DNA of 64,000 nucleotides, from assembly GCF_014805685.1 (NCBI RefSeq), contig NC_060885.1:10801132-10865131 (forward strand). The letters are read 5' to 3'. The position numbers were made by a program, and so were the translations under genes. Source of the stretch: Silurus meridionalis. Lineage: Eukaryota; Chordata; Actinopteri; Siluriformes; Siluridae. Positions 37,601 to 52,600 of this stretch are shown piece by piece (within the stretch, counting starts at the first letter, position 1; each line of letters starts with the position of its first letter). The notes under the pieces were generated by a model, which saw only the letters and a program-made list of their open reading frames with translations, searched no databases and had not been told where the DNA came from.

Positions 37601-40600
37601 CAGAGTTTGACTCATAGTACGCATTTATACAGTAGCACTTAATAAGATGCCAATCTCACTTATTTATATTCGTATTTGCATATTACTGATCAAATAGAAG
37701 CACGATAAAAGAACAGTGTATTCTTTATGGCTTTTGGGTGAAAAGTTTTTTACATCAACATTATGATTGTTTTACAAATAAAAACAAAAAATGCAATTGC
37801 AGACTGTTGATAATAAAGTTGTGAAAAAAAATTTTAATTTGAGCTACAGACAAGAGATATCACCATGACCTTTCTCAGTGCTGGAGCAGAGGTAAAGGTA
37901 AAATGTAGGCTCAGTTATTAGAGGAGGGAAGTCGTAGCTCAGTGGATAAGATATTGAACTTCTGAGTTCAAATCCCAAACAGCCATCCCTGGAACCTCAA
38001 GCAAGACCTTTAACCCCAACGTGTTCACTATTCAGACTGCAGTTCATATATTATAATCCTGCATTCACATTAGCAGCAGAAAAACAAATAAATCTGTGTA
38101 TGTGTGTCGTTTTAGAGTTGCCTGTTCTGCAATACCAGCCAGCAACAAAGTGGCTATTTTTTAGTACAATTTATTTTAATGTACATTCACAAACAGAATA
38201 AAAAATCTTTTACCAGTAAATATAATTTCATCTGTATTCTGTTATAAAAGTCTCATTATATTTGTATAGAGACATTACAAAGAAAATAAACCCTGGAAGA
38301 AATGAGCAGATCTCATCTAAGTGCTAGGTGGCCATACAGTAGCTAGTACATTTGGCCTGCAAAACTAGCATGAAGACTAGCATATAACATGTATAGCTTA
38401 TACACTGATTACGTAATTATTTTTGTCTTAAATATCAATTCTGTTAACATACACTTTATTTCTTATCAAAATGGAAAAATGATGGTGACTGATCAAAGAT
38501 GGCAAAACTATACACATCCTTTAATTAAGTAGACGCACAGACACTGATTTTTTTTAAATACTTGAGGGCTGGTTTAGGAGTCAGTTTAGGCTCGGGCGTA
38601 TGTACCCATGGTGAGCGAGTGAAGGGTGGAGCCGGACGGAAGGAGCGGTAAGCAACACCTGCAGCTGATGAGACTAATCAGTGCACTCTGTTTCAGTCTG
38701 GCTATACCTACAGAGAGAGAGAGAGAGCGGTTGCCAGAAAAAGGCGTGCCGGTCTTTGAGGAAAGTCGGGCGGCAAGATGGAAAGATGTGTGTGGGTGAG
38801 CCCCGGCATGAATACTGAAAAAGAAAGTGCCGGGGTGAAAATGAAAGTAAATAAAGAAAGCTCTGCTTGGTAAACTTTTGCCGTCTCTCTTTTTTCCAGC
38901 GCGGTACCAGTGAGTTTGTTACATAGACCTTACATCATATTAATATATTGATATAAAAGAATGACTTAAGGTTATCTATTGAATGTATCCAGACATATAG
39001 GTGTATCCACCTTATAGAACACAAGCAGAGAAAAGGTAATGGTGATCAGAAAAGTCTCTGTTCTCAGTCATGTTTACACCGCTGACTCCCTCTGTCTCAT
39101 CCACGTTCTTGCCATACTTCTTGTTGCCTTCTGCCTTGCCTGTTGTTTGCTTCATAAACCGGGCTACATCTGTGGTGTGTGATAGCCAGGAAATGATACA
39201 CCAATGGTAGAAAAGAGAGAAAATATTGATCATGTGACCAAATAGATTCAAACTAAAGAGCCTGGTTGGAAAATGTAAGAAGTAGAAAGTACAGATATTT
39301 GTATAAAAAATTAAATGAATGAAAGTAAAAAATTGTCAGAAATACAAATAGTGAAGTAAAGTACTGATACCAGAATCAACTTAAGTACATCCCATTTCTG
39401 GTGCAACCATAGTGGGTTCCGTATTTCAAGAGAATCTAAAAATAAGCAACAGAATCTATAACCTGTCATTTATCTATTAAGCGGCACAATCGCTTTTGTG
39501 AACATGGTATGAGGCTGTATATCCTGTATTATTTGGTAACATTCGCTAAATGAGATAAATATGAAACATCTGATAAACTAAATGTCGCTAAAAGAAATAT
39601 CTTGACAAAATATCTTGTAAATACATTAGCACTCGGCTGTATCTCAGATATATTGTTTGTAGATACCCCGTGGTTTGCTTGTGCATGCCGCCTCACCAGT
39701 ATGCTGCATGGAATAAAGATTATCTGCCAGAGGAATACAAAAATCTTCCTCTATAATGTCTAATCAAGCCTTTCTAAATGCCCTTCACGGATTGTTAGCA
39801 GTATTGTCTCAAGGAAAAATACAAGGAGCAATTTTTTTTTGTGGGAGGAAAAGGAGGGGGAAACAAATGCTAAAAGCACCATTTTTTATATCAGCAACAC
39901 CTTCTAGGGTTCTGTGGGTTTGAAAAGTGTAAATGAATTGTAGACTGCTATCACTACTCTGGGTTTTCACAAAATCTCTCTTCATCCTGTTATCTCGTTA
40001 GATCACTTGTAACAGAGGTTTCCTGACTCTTTCACACTATTTATCTTCATTTTTTTTATATTTTACCTCAATGTTCACTTATTTACTGTGCCTTCAACAA
40101 ATTATTCTGTAATTACAGTAGAATGTATAGGAATAATGTGTAGTTATGAGAGTGGGGAATGCAATGTTGGCCATCCCAATGAATCCTGGCAGTTTAAAGA
40201 TGGAGTTTATGGAAATTCATGTAAACAATAAGATCCAAACTTGCCACATCTACTGAACACCAATCACTGCTCTAACGACACAGTAGAATGTATTAGCTCG
40301 GTTCAAGGTAGGAGCTGAGGCTAACACATCTACCTGGGTTAAGAGGAATATTTGTGTATGTCCGCATGGGTAAGAGAATTATTAATTATTTATATGTACT
40401 GTATATACTATATTTGCTACATGTCTTACCTCATTCATTTTTTAGCATGGGCTGTCTGACATGCTGTTTGTTTTACTCATGCAGTGTTAGAAACAATTGA
40501 GCAATGCGATTGAAAAGTAGTAATTGTTAAATGATGCTGTGATGTACGTGTACTGACTGATTATTTTCCTAACTGATTGTTTACTTACTGATTATTACCA

Positions 40601-43600
40601 GTGGTGGACAAAGTACACAGACCAAATATATAAATTTAAAAGTCCACTCTTTAAACTTTCACTTGAGTAAAAGTACAAATGTATTTGCCTTCAATTGTAT
40701 TCAAGTAACCAAGTACTATAATTTATTATGTCTATAATGTGCTATAATATATTATGGCTTGCTTAATCAACTCAGTTTATGTGAAAAGACTCTAATGTTA
40801 CTCTAAGCACACCAATCTATTAATAGTATGATATTAATGAGTCAAACACTGATTGCTATCATGAGCCCAAAACCTTATTTTTAATTACCGAAAAAATAAA
40901 ATAAAAGCACACAACTAAGGCCATGGGGTGTTGTGGCAAGTTAGAGTCAGAAGTTTCTTCCATCATTTATTACTCTTAAAATGTTCTGCTTGCTGTTTAA
41001 CTGACACTGACCTGTATGTTTCTGATAAGTAAACACCACCAAGCGGGAATCAAACCAAGTTTAAAACAGAGCATGCGCTCTTCCCTGATTGGTGGCTTGC
41101 TGCGTGCTGGAACAGTTAATTTTTTATCCACTCATCAATAAAAAGAAACAACTGATTTCGCAAAATGTAGTTGAGTAGTAAGTAAAATATTTGACTTTGA
41201 AATGGAAATACTTTAGTAAAGTACAATTACATGAAAAAACTACTTAAGTACAGTAAATAATTACATTTACTTTGTTACTGTCCACCATTGATTATTAGCA
41301 ATGTGGTGACTTATAATCTCACTGTACATAGCATTAAACAACTTGTCCATACAGTCATGCTCATGATTAGGTTAAGGTTTTTGTGTTCATGTGCTGAGAT
41401 GTTTTGTGTTTTATTTCTTGTTTGTGTTTCTACATTTGCATTTAAGAAGAAATATATGTCTAATTGCATCCGCTTCCCGCTTTATTACATGACACTTAAC
41501 ATGGAGGGTGAAGGCTAAAATATTCTTCCTTTAAACCACTGCACCTTTGAGAACTGCTGCTCAGGTTGTGGCTCATGCCCATATCTAAGCAGAAATACGA
41601 GTGTCTCTATGGGGCAGGAGAATTAGTTAAGTGTCATCCACATACAGTAGCACTTGTCTAAAAACATGAAATGATTTGACTTTACCAACAGATCACATTT
41701 AAATGGAGAACAGGAGAGGACCAATACCGAGCCTTGTGGGAGACCAGTAAAGAGCCTGCATGAAGCAGATGTGGATCCTTTCCATGTCACCTGATATGAC
41801 CGACCTTCTGAGTAGAAAGCAAACAATTGCCACAATGTGACATTCTTCCTAAACTTCTAAAAGAGCCTTGTGTTTTGGCTGTAGAAAGGTCAAATCTAGC
41901 AGCAGGAAGTTTCTCAGCAATGGCCAAGAGGGCAGTCTCTGTGGAATGTGCCATTTTAAAGCCAAACTGGTCGGGATGTTGGAGATTGTTTTGCAAGCAT
42001 TGCAGGAAAGCTCTGTCTACCCTCTTTCTCTAACAAGAGCTTACAGGTGCTCTAGAGCTAGTATTCTTTGTTTGACCTGGGAGAGATTATTGCAATCTCT
42101 CTTATCTAAACTCATCTGCTCACTTGGGTTTGGTGATATATGAAGATACGATTAATTTTTTTTTTATTATGCCACTGATAAATCTTTAACATTTCAAAGT
42201 AATGTCAGTACAAACTAATACTCTGGGGAACTAATGCTTTGTGACTTTTAATACAGACTGAAAGTACAGTAGATCAGCAGTGGGTTTGCATATACTAATG
42301 CAAATTACTTTCTTTAAAACTCTGCAAATACTCTAGATTAGAGGGTTTTGTTCTATAAAAAAAAAAAAAAAAAAAGGAGATAGATAGAAATTGTGGTAAT
42401 TTATTCTAAATCTAGTCTTAAAGATTTTCTCATCCCCTCCAGTGATATTTGGGCCTATCCCCTACACCAACATTTATAATTGTGCGAGTATGCAAAGTTA
42501 GTGATTGTAATGAATAACTGAGGCAGGCTGATCCTAGTCAAGCTGCAAAGAAAGTCTTAAAGTATAATCCTTTGCTAGCACTTTTGCATTGCTTTTTGCT
42601 GCTTTTGGTCTCATCACATTTCCCTGTTTTTCACTTTCTTTGCATTTTTTTGTATTTAGATTGAATATCTGTTCTTATCACCTTATTAGGGATCTGAGCA
42701 TGGACTGAGTCTGGACTTTATCTTTATTTATCATCTTTGCTCTATTTTAAACTTTTTTCTACTTTGTTCAATACAGTAGCTGGCAAATAGAACAACTCTA
42801 ATCTTTGTTTCTGCCTTAACAATGCTAAAATACTTCTTCTGGCTCAGAAGTGGGTTTTTATGTGTGAACATGGATTAGGCCAAATTAAAGCTAAAGGATT
42901 ATGTTGAGGATTAAGTTGTTTAACGGATCTGAAGCTGAAACCTTGCTCTATAAATTTTCTCCCATAAAGAATGGGTCAGAGACCTGCCCTTTTTTCTAAA
43001 TGGACTATTTTGCTTCTTGCTTAGAAAATCTAAGTAGTGGAACAGAACTCGGTCTAAATCGCATTCGTGACAATGTCAGTCATACTAATAGGATTAGCTC
43101 TTAAAATATTTTTGCTGGCAGAGAATTCTCGGCTTGACATTGTCATTTGATCAGAATTGCACAGACAAAACGTGCTCATCTACATGTATATTTTTAGTAC
43201 AACATGTTCAGTATGAAAGAGTTCTTCTAGCTAAAGCCATACTATAAACCTCTGAGACAGCATTATTTCCACCCTCTTAAGGTGCTGCAGATATAATGCT
43301 CTTCCATTATTCTGGGCAAAACAAACATGAAAGAAAATCCTTGGGTAAACACTTCTGTCAGAGCACACTGACTGAGAATTCAAGCAGGATGGCAGCAAAA
43401 ACATTTTCAGCTGATGGCTAGGACAAAGCTCAAACCTCTCCAGACCATAATAGTGTTTATATAATGTTGGCTTATACTAGCAATTTGGAGGTCATTTAAG
43501 GGCATAAAATAAAAGTAAAAAAAAACATCTCCTGATACATTTCATGAAAATCAAAAACATAAAAAAAACATTAACATTTATCATAACCCAACAGCTGTGT

Positions 43601-46600
43601 ATTAAATACAACATGCTACAGAATAATCACTAACTAAACAAACAGTTGTTTTCAGAAACCCCCTTTGCCTTTCACTTCTTTGACCTTAACACCGACTTAC
43701 AAGGCATCCTGCATTACAAAAATGGTCTGCAGTTAATGACGCCTGATCCTTCCATTTCAACGTTCATTTGAAAAACCAATTAACTCGGTTCCTATTGAGC
43801 TGGCGAACAGGAAATAAATCAAGTGTTGTTAACACATGGGTGGAGAGCCGTGCTGGTGTAATTAGGGCAGCAGACAGACGAAGGCCTTCAATACTCTGCT
43901 CCATTATCAACTGACAACCAGCACCTCCTATGACAGTGACAGATTTTTATATGGAGTTCCTGCTCAATGTCTCGTTGAGAATGGAAAAAAAAGTAGTAGA
44001 CTTTTTTAATGTTTGGATATTAGATGTAGGATCTTCATTGGTGTCATTTAACTTTAATATATTCACGTCTTTTTCAAATTTTTAGGTGAAAAAATAAAAT
44101 AAAAACAAGAACAGCAAAGAATATTCCGTTTGGAAAGCATGTTACACATCACAGCTCTTAGTACTTTTACACTTCCTTTAGCAGCCCTGCATAGACATAG
44201 CAAAGATCCTTACCAATGTTAATTCTAGAGCTCATGCTACAGTATGCACTTTAGTGATTGTTCGCAAATAAATAGCTGAAAATGACTGTTGTCAGTGCAG
44301 TGAATTGTTCGTCTATTAATTAAATGGGTAATTATGACTCTGTAGTGCAAAGGCGAGCAAAAGGGTCAGGATTAATTGCATGTTTTTTAAACATCCACCA
44401 GAAAAAAAAGCATAAGAGGCTTCTCTGTAACATGCCGCCATGCAGTTTGTATTAAATGATATATCAGATGATACAAAAACTGCTAATTAATCTTTTTTAA
44501 TTCATGTGAAAAGTCTGATAATTGAATTACTGAAATGAGATGAACCTCAAAACAAAGACACCAAGTAAATAGTTTTTTTTTTTTTTATTTAATAATTTTT
44601 TGTATACTGTCCAATGTATCCCACTATAGGCTCTGGATCCACGGTGACCATGACCTGTATAAAGTGCCTACTGAAGGAATTTATGCTTTGAATATAAACA
44701 CTCCTGGGGAAAAGATGAACCAAGGCCAAAAGAAAAAATATGCAGCCTTTATTGGTCTTATCAACAAATCACTAGTCAGAAAATAAGCAAGAAATAAAAC
44801 AAATAGATAAAGTAACTTAGCATGGCATAGCTTTCAATTGTTTTAATAAACAACAAAGGACTCTTCTTACATAAAGAAGAGTCAGTGTTGTTCCATTTGG
44901 TGTTGATGGCTTCACAGAGCTGATAAGTATTTAATTAATTTTGAATTTTACAACAAATTATTATCATGAGATTATTTTTGTGAACAAAAAGTCAATTTTC
45001 TGTTTTCCTGTTGTAAAATTTTCAAACGGTGATGCATTAGGTCTCAGGAGTTTTTTTATTTTAATACACATTATCAATGATTTGTTCTTAAAAATAATTA
45101 AATTAAACCATTCATATTTAAATTTTGTTTTATGCCATCTAAGGCACTTTTTTGCCCAGGAGGCTACAGGCTATGTTCACTTAGATTCCTGTGTCAACAA
45201 AGAAGAGACCACACATTATCAGAAGAAGATTTAAGCAGGTTAGGTTGTAATGTTACAAAAATAATGTACATAAAATGTTTTGCAAAAAAATGTCTTTATA
45301 GAAAATGCGATACTATACATTTTTTCAGAAATTTTCTCACAACCAACAGTGTTGCTAAAACTTATTTACATTAAGTTTTACATAAACTCATGCTGAACTG
45401 TATAACCAAAGTTACTATTGTCAGCTGGTTATTTTCTCTGGAAGTGTGCGAACATGTATCTGCTGCTGTCTAAACAAACACCAGCAACGATCATACAGGT
45501 GTAGGAGATGTAAAGCAACACAGAGGAAATGGAACAGTTTGTGCCTCGGGAAACAATAATAAATATAATTGAATCAAGATGGTGTTGGTGATCAGCAGCC
45601 AAGTTTAAATTTGATTTTTGTTCTCATAATTGAAAAAGATTGTCCACCTTAATTAAAAACTTAAATGATGTTAGCTCATTGAAAATCCTCAAGGAAAGAT
45701 CTTGTCTCGTGTACTGAAGAATAAACACATGAATATTGATAAACCTAAAAAAGTATCAGACCTGAAACTGTTTAACAAATACAGAGCTTTACAGAAGCCT
45801 TCAGTTTGAGTAGTGTGCTTATAAGGAGTTTTAATAAACTAAGCAGTGATATTTGGATGTGATATTAGATGATTAGATTTCAATACTTGACATTCTTACA
45901 TATACATTCTTCTTATTTAGTTTCATTTATATTAAATTGTTTTTTGTTTTATTCTAACTCTCTGTGCTGCTGTAATTTTGATGAATAAAGTGATCTACCT
46001 ATCTATCATATCACAAAAGCACAGTGCAAACTACTTCCAAATGGAGACCAGTTCACTGGGGGCATTACATGCTACATGAATCTACAGCCTGTGCTAGATA
46101 GAAATTAGCCACAACCCCACTACATCATACCACTGTTTGATTTATTATGACAATTAATGGTGCAGTTATACTTGTATCCAAAGTAATCCAAAATAGTCTG
46201 ATGGACTACTTTAAATGGACACCAAAAATTCAACTTGAAATTATGTCATTTTATCTTATATTATCTTCCACACTGCCCAATTGCTACGCTCCCTCCACTG
46301 GCATCCTGTAGTTGTCTGGATTGGATTGAAAACACTGATGCTTGCCTACAAAGGCAAAAATATGGTGCAGCTTTACCTCACAGCACTATACCACACGCCA
46401 TCAGATCCTCTACCACTGCTTGACTGATCACCATTTCTCAGGGTTCAAAGAAGACATGCTTCTCCTCTGTTCTGTTCTGGCACGTAGGTCATGGAATGAA
46501 CTTCCATTTGATGTCCAAACAGCTCATTTTAAAAAGGTAATAATAATAGTAAAAAGTTTTCTCTAATTACATTTCTCTTACAAGAAAGTCTTTAGTTTTA

Positions 46601-49600
46601 AAGTTTTTAGTTGTGCATCAGTATCAGGATCTAACCAAAATGCGGTAAATGTAAATAACTGAAGGATGCTTAGCCTTGCTAGTCTGCTTACACCAGCCAT
46701 CCCTGCACAACACATACTGTACAGTAGCTGTGCACTCTAAACCAAACTTATAACAATTCTCTGTAGTATACAGTGTTATGTAAGTGTATTTTGAGTCACT
46801 GGAGTATAGTTTTGCATTCTGCTGGGAAATATGTAAAGCAATCTAAAACAATTAAAGAATTATGTTACACAACAACATAGTTGAGCAATTAATTTCGACA
46901 AAATACAACATAATTTATAAATGCAATGTGCAGAAAGCAAAAGGAAATCCAGTTTATTAGTGCTTCTCAGTCTTAGGCTCAATCTGCCATTCAGTGTAGC
47001 GACTGGAAGAAGAAATACGGTCACAGCCAATTACCGAAGCTCACTTTTTGCTGTATCGCACCTGCTTCAACATTAATGGCCTGAAATAAGAAACGATGCC
47101 TTGGGAATTTTTGGTATTCTAGTCTGTCTCGAAGAGTATGAAATTATTAAACAGTCTTCTTGAAGTGTATGTCATACATCTGTTTTATTAAAGAATGGAG
47201 TTCTGCATGAAGAATTCCATTTCCATAATTAGTTCACCTCGGAAATGTCAACTCAGCGCTGTGGGTGAGCTTTTTTTTTTTTTTTTTATAAAAAAAAAGA
47301 AAAAACAACAATTTTGATGTGGCAAGAGCCTGCCTTTGAAATAGTGCAAGAAAAGCCATTTCCTAATATGTCCTTCCAAACCTGTAATCAAGTCTTCTCT
47401 CCATTTGAAGCTGTCGTGTGTTTGTGCGCGAGAGCCTTTTACAGACTGGTTAACTGCCTCAATTGAATTTTTCCTGCTGATATCACTGCAAGATAGGAAG
47501 AAACAGATCTCTATCCTGCTTTTTTTGTTTCATGGTGAATATACTCACCTGCCCTTCTGAAATAAACCTGTCTGCTGTACCTTTTTCCTTTTTTTGTTAT
47601 TTAGTCAGGATAGTCAAAACCTACTTTTTTAAACCAACAGAAACAAATGAAAATTTTTTAATATTTTTATTGTGGTGTTTTGGCTGCACAGACCAGGAGA
47701 CTTTAGTTTAAATTGCACTGTCACAGAGATCTTCATGGTGGCCTAGTGGTTAAAGTTCTGGCAGAGGTTTATAGCAGTGAGGCTGTAAGCAGGGGCACAG
47801 AGCCTTAACCAGTAAGCTTGCATGACCAAAGGGTATAAAAGACTGTAATATAAACCCGAAATCTGTGGCTCTGCTTACAGCCTCCCTGCTATAAACCCCT
47901 GCCAGACTTGAGATGCGAACCTGGTCTTAGACTGAGGGCTACCATGACTTTTCTGAAGGTTTAGATTATTTCTTAGGTATATGAAATGCTTAAATCACAG
48001 ATATTATTTGGGATTGAATCACTTTGTTGCAAATCTGTGATTGTAGTGGTAGTTCAGTGGTAGTTCTGTGCCTTTGCCTACAGCCTCACTACCAGGCCAT
48101 AAGGTTTGACTCAAAACCTTCTTGTCAGGTTTACGGACAGGGACTACATTTCCCAAAAGCCACTGCAGCGCTTCATTTTAACCACCTTTTGCCACTGATT
48201 AGCACTTTTATATAGTCTCACTGTTTACACACAAGGTTCTAAGTAAAATGTCAGGGGTTTCATGGAAGTGAGTTTAAAAACGTTGCTCCTCTGTTACTGT
48301 GGAGGATTAGCCTCCACAAAGAACCTGTACTTTCCTTCATGTGTCAAGTACATTCCATCAAGTTACTCAATTATAATACCAAAAACATTGAATTATTAGA
48401 AATTATCATCAGGAATCATGATGGGATGATTTCTTCTTTCTGTCAGCAAACCACATGCTTCAGAGCTATTACACTTTAAAATCTACTTTCTCATACTACA
48501 CACAGGAAAAAAGTTCTGAATACTGTGTCTCGCTGATCTACAGTATATAGGATCATCAAAATTCAAACTCTTCCCCTGCAACAATGAAAACCTTGCCTAC
48601 TCAGGTGGATTGGATCTATAGACTGAGTACCAAAAGCTCGAACTTAGTCAGATTTGTGCCGCCCCAAAGACGCAATCTTAAACTGTCAGCCTGCTTTATC
48701 AGCATGCATGTGTGAGTAATTTGAATTGTAGCTCTCGCTCAACTTTGCTGTAATGCTCTAAAGCTTGCAAATCAGTTAAGCCTACAAGCAGCAAAGATGG
48801 CCTTTGTCACAGTGTGCATTTCATCAAAGACTGACAACTCGACAGAGCACATCAATACTTCAAGCCCCTTGAGACATAATGTAGTCTGTTTGAAAATTAG
48901 CTGTTTCTGCCCTACTGTACTCAGAAACTATAAAGTATTCTATGCAGCAGGCCTTTAGCTATAAACCTGTACTCAATAAAATGCAAAAAGATGTGACAGT
49001 ATATGACTTCAAGTCATACTGTGAGTCAAATCTGAGTTGGAGGCTGACACCAGGTGCAAAACAAATCTAATTTTGTCATGTTTCTCAAGTATAGCAACAG
49101 AATCCAAAATCATCATTAACATACAAATAAAGCGTGATTAAGACAGTAATGAAACTGACCTGTCATAATGTCTGTCTATTAAGTTAGTAATAGAAAATCG
49201 ATTTTTGCACGTGTTTTAGAAAACGACTGAACAACATTTTAAACATGCCTAATGTTTTAAAATGTGCCTTTGACCAGAAGAGTTTAATAAATATCTCTGT
49301 ACTGTCAGGTGTACATGGGAGAGAGTCTAAAGATAATGGTGTACTTCATCCCTGTCCTTATCATGGCTGCTCTAATGTGTGTATCCTCTGGATAAACCAA
49401 ACAGACTGACCCTGACCTCTGATCCCCCAACTTATGTTTGTATGAAAAGGAGAAATGTATTATACAAATTTTTTGTACTCTTATAAAGCCTGTAATATCT
49501 CAGGACAAAACAGAGATAATACATTTCTAACAATGTACATGTGTTAAAAGTATTGATACGCAACGAAGCGAAATCACATACTTCAGGTATGCACATGAAG

Positions 49601-52600
49601 CCCTTTTCATGACCTTTCATAACTACAATGCTTGATATTTGACACCTGATTCTCTGATGCCACAATGCTGAAGTGAATGCCTGAGGCATTCCTTACTGTG
49701 ATTTCATATGCTGGTTTAATAATTAGAGTCTGCATATACTACTCAGATGATTAGTATAAACATGTATTGCCACTGTGGTGATATACACCCGCGCCATAGG
49801 ACATTCTTGCTAAAGGAGAGCTACAGACTGAACGGTCATTAAGTATTTTTGTAATTTTTGTTGATTGTTTCACAGAATTGCATTTGTATAAAGTGCTGAT
49901 GTTTTGCCCCAGCAAATGCAAGATTTTGCATTGTCCGTGACAATATCTGTTAACTATACCTTTGATTGAGCAAAATGTTAATCATTTAGATAAGTTTGCC
50001 CAAGCAAACTTACTAGCCATTTGCCGTTAGCATGTTTTCATGAAGTTAAACAAGCCCAGTGGCATAACAGAGTGTTTGAAAACACTGATCAGGGCTGAAG
50101 GAATTTGCTTATACTGTTTTAGTTAGGTGTTATCTACTAGTGTTTAAGATCCACTATTATTATCCATAAATACTGTCTCATGTCAGAGCAAAGTGTTTTC
50201 AGCACCTGTAAAAACAACAAAGCTTTAAAACATTAATACTTTTGGCACTTGTGAGTCACATTCTGCTGCTGTGGACAGTCCCATAAGAATACTATAAAAA
50301 TACTGCAAAAAGACACTCCCCCCAAAAAAAGAATAATCTCATGTGGATACTATAGTTTATACTTAAAGAACAATCACAAATAAAGAGTGTCTTATAGAAT
50401 AAAATTGTGAAAGTAATGATTTTTTTAACGTCCACTATCTGCAGTCAGAAGTGGATTCTCTTCTGAATCAGTTTCCTCTCAAGATTTCTTCATAACTGTC
50501 ACCCCTGGCTTGTTTATCAGGGATCTACATCTACATCTGAATTTCTGCAAATACACTTTGTTGACAATGTCAATTTTTAAAATGTGTCATATAAATAAAG
50601 TAGGACTGAAGAAATATAAGTATGTGAGTTCCTGAATCCAATAAGAGCAGCTTGAGTGGTTGCTGCAATAAACCCTCACATCTACTAAATTCTGTTTGCC
50701 TTCCACGTAAATAAGAGTAAGAATAGACGATGGATTTGGAGAATGGTGGAAGCTATCTAAGCCACCATGACGCAAATTGTTTGCACATTGGTGCATCTGC
50801 TCAATCTTTTATAAATCCAAAAGCTGGGATAAACTACATTAGTGATTCAGCCGCTACAAGAAGCTGCAGTCTTGCATAAAACAAATGCCTCAATATATAG
50901 AGAAAAAGCTTATATAAACTTTGCCATATACTGGTTATTCAGTCAAGTATATACAGTATACCATATACAGTACTGTAGATGGTGAAATAAATAAAAAATA
51001 CTCCTATGTCCAGGTGTCTACATTAAACAAAAGAAATGTACAAAGATAATACAAAAATACACAAATAGCTAGGACAATGCAATATATAAAATGCATGTAT
51101 GCAAGTACAAGATTTTGCAGTTTTGCTTTAGGTAATGATGCCACATGATTACTTCTTGAAAGGGTATTCAGAAAAAATAAAAAATAATAATACCTGGACT
51201 GAATAAATGACCTAAATATAAGCTATAAATTTTACAAAGAACTATGTCTCCAGAAAGGTAAACAAATTGTAGAATTTATGAGTTGTACAATATTCCGAGA
51301 ACACTGAATACTCAGAAGCACCACTTTTATATGCCATCCACTTACACATATGCAAGAAGTTTCCTCCAAAATCTTTTTCACAAAATCTGTTCTCCAAAAA
51401 TTGACTCACTTTTGGGGAGCAAGAGAGCAATTCATCTGTGGAGCTGCTCTGAACTACTCACTTTTGCACATCCTCCTTAATCGTAGACTCTGTGATTACT
51501 TCTGGGCATTCTGCGACAGAGTCTGGCACTTCAGAAACCCTTTAGAACTAAAACCTACAGATTTGCTGAACTGTTATTTTAATGAAATGGAACAATTTCA
51601 GGAACCTGTATCTACATTGAGGGCTTAGAAACTGTTCCTGGTAGATTCAGTACTTTTCAACCAACCAGATGATTTCTCAGTATTCAAAGGCAAAGCCCTA
51701 CTCCTATTTGGCAAAATCTTAAAGTAATTTTGGATTGAAGGATTGCATAGAATGGGACCTTCACACACCTCGAACCAGAACCTTGTTGAAAGAAAATGAT
51801 TGTGCCATTTTTTATTATTATTGTTATCAGCTATTTTTCTCTTTAGGTGGGCCAATTATAGAAAGCATGGTTAGATCAAGTGGGCTGTTCTGCACAAGCT
51901 CAGGTTAAATGCTCTGATTACTTTTTAAACTAATGCAGTCAGCAACCGTTTGTCTATAAAAACATCTAATAATAGGTAAATTAAATCCAGCACAGAAGTC
52001 TCTGATGATAAATGTCCCTTTTGTTAATTTAAGTATACAGCAGTGCACATAAACATGTAAGCATAAGAAATCCTTATTTTAACCTAAAATCTCGAAAGTT
52101 AGGTGGCTACAAGTGTGATGCAAATATACAAAATAGGGAGACAAAACCATAATGAGACACTAAGAAGAAAACCATAGCCGGATCATGACGCATAACAACC
52201 TGGACTGACAACAACCATGGAACAACAAACTCGAGACAAAGATGTCTGTGAAAGGTGAGGCTAAATACAAGTGCTAATTAATAGTAAATGTGAATCAGGT
52301 GTGCAAAAAGAGACAGAATATGATGAAGTGCAGTTGCCAGTGGGAAACATCGTCCTGTTGTTCTAGGCAGAATCCTGACACACCCTACTGTCAGATTTCT
52401 TTGAGCACTTTCTACCGCAAATAAATTTATTTTAAGTTATTCTTGAAAGAAAATAAATGTCAAAAATAATATAGCATGACTAAAAAATATTTTCAGCTTC
52501 AGGTTTTAGGTTTAGAGACAGTCATTTGTATGCTGAAAGGATTTCTTCATTATCGCATATTCAAAGGTTGGCCTGGTTGTCCATTCTCCTCCTTCTCACA

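Noticed and set aside
37921..37990. Possible tRNA gene
   Set aside because: A-box and B-box words are present, but no complete cloverleaf or acceptor stem, and a SINE body follows.
51283..51628. Overlapping 65- and 92-codon plus-strand frames
   Set aside because: No recognised motif, no good flanking splice sites, and opposing frames on the minus strand.
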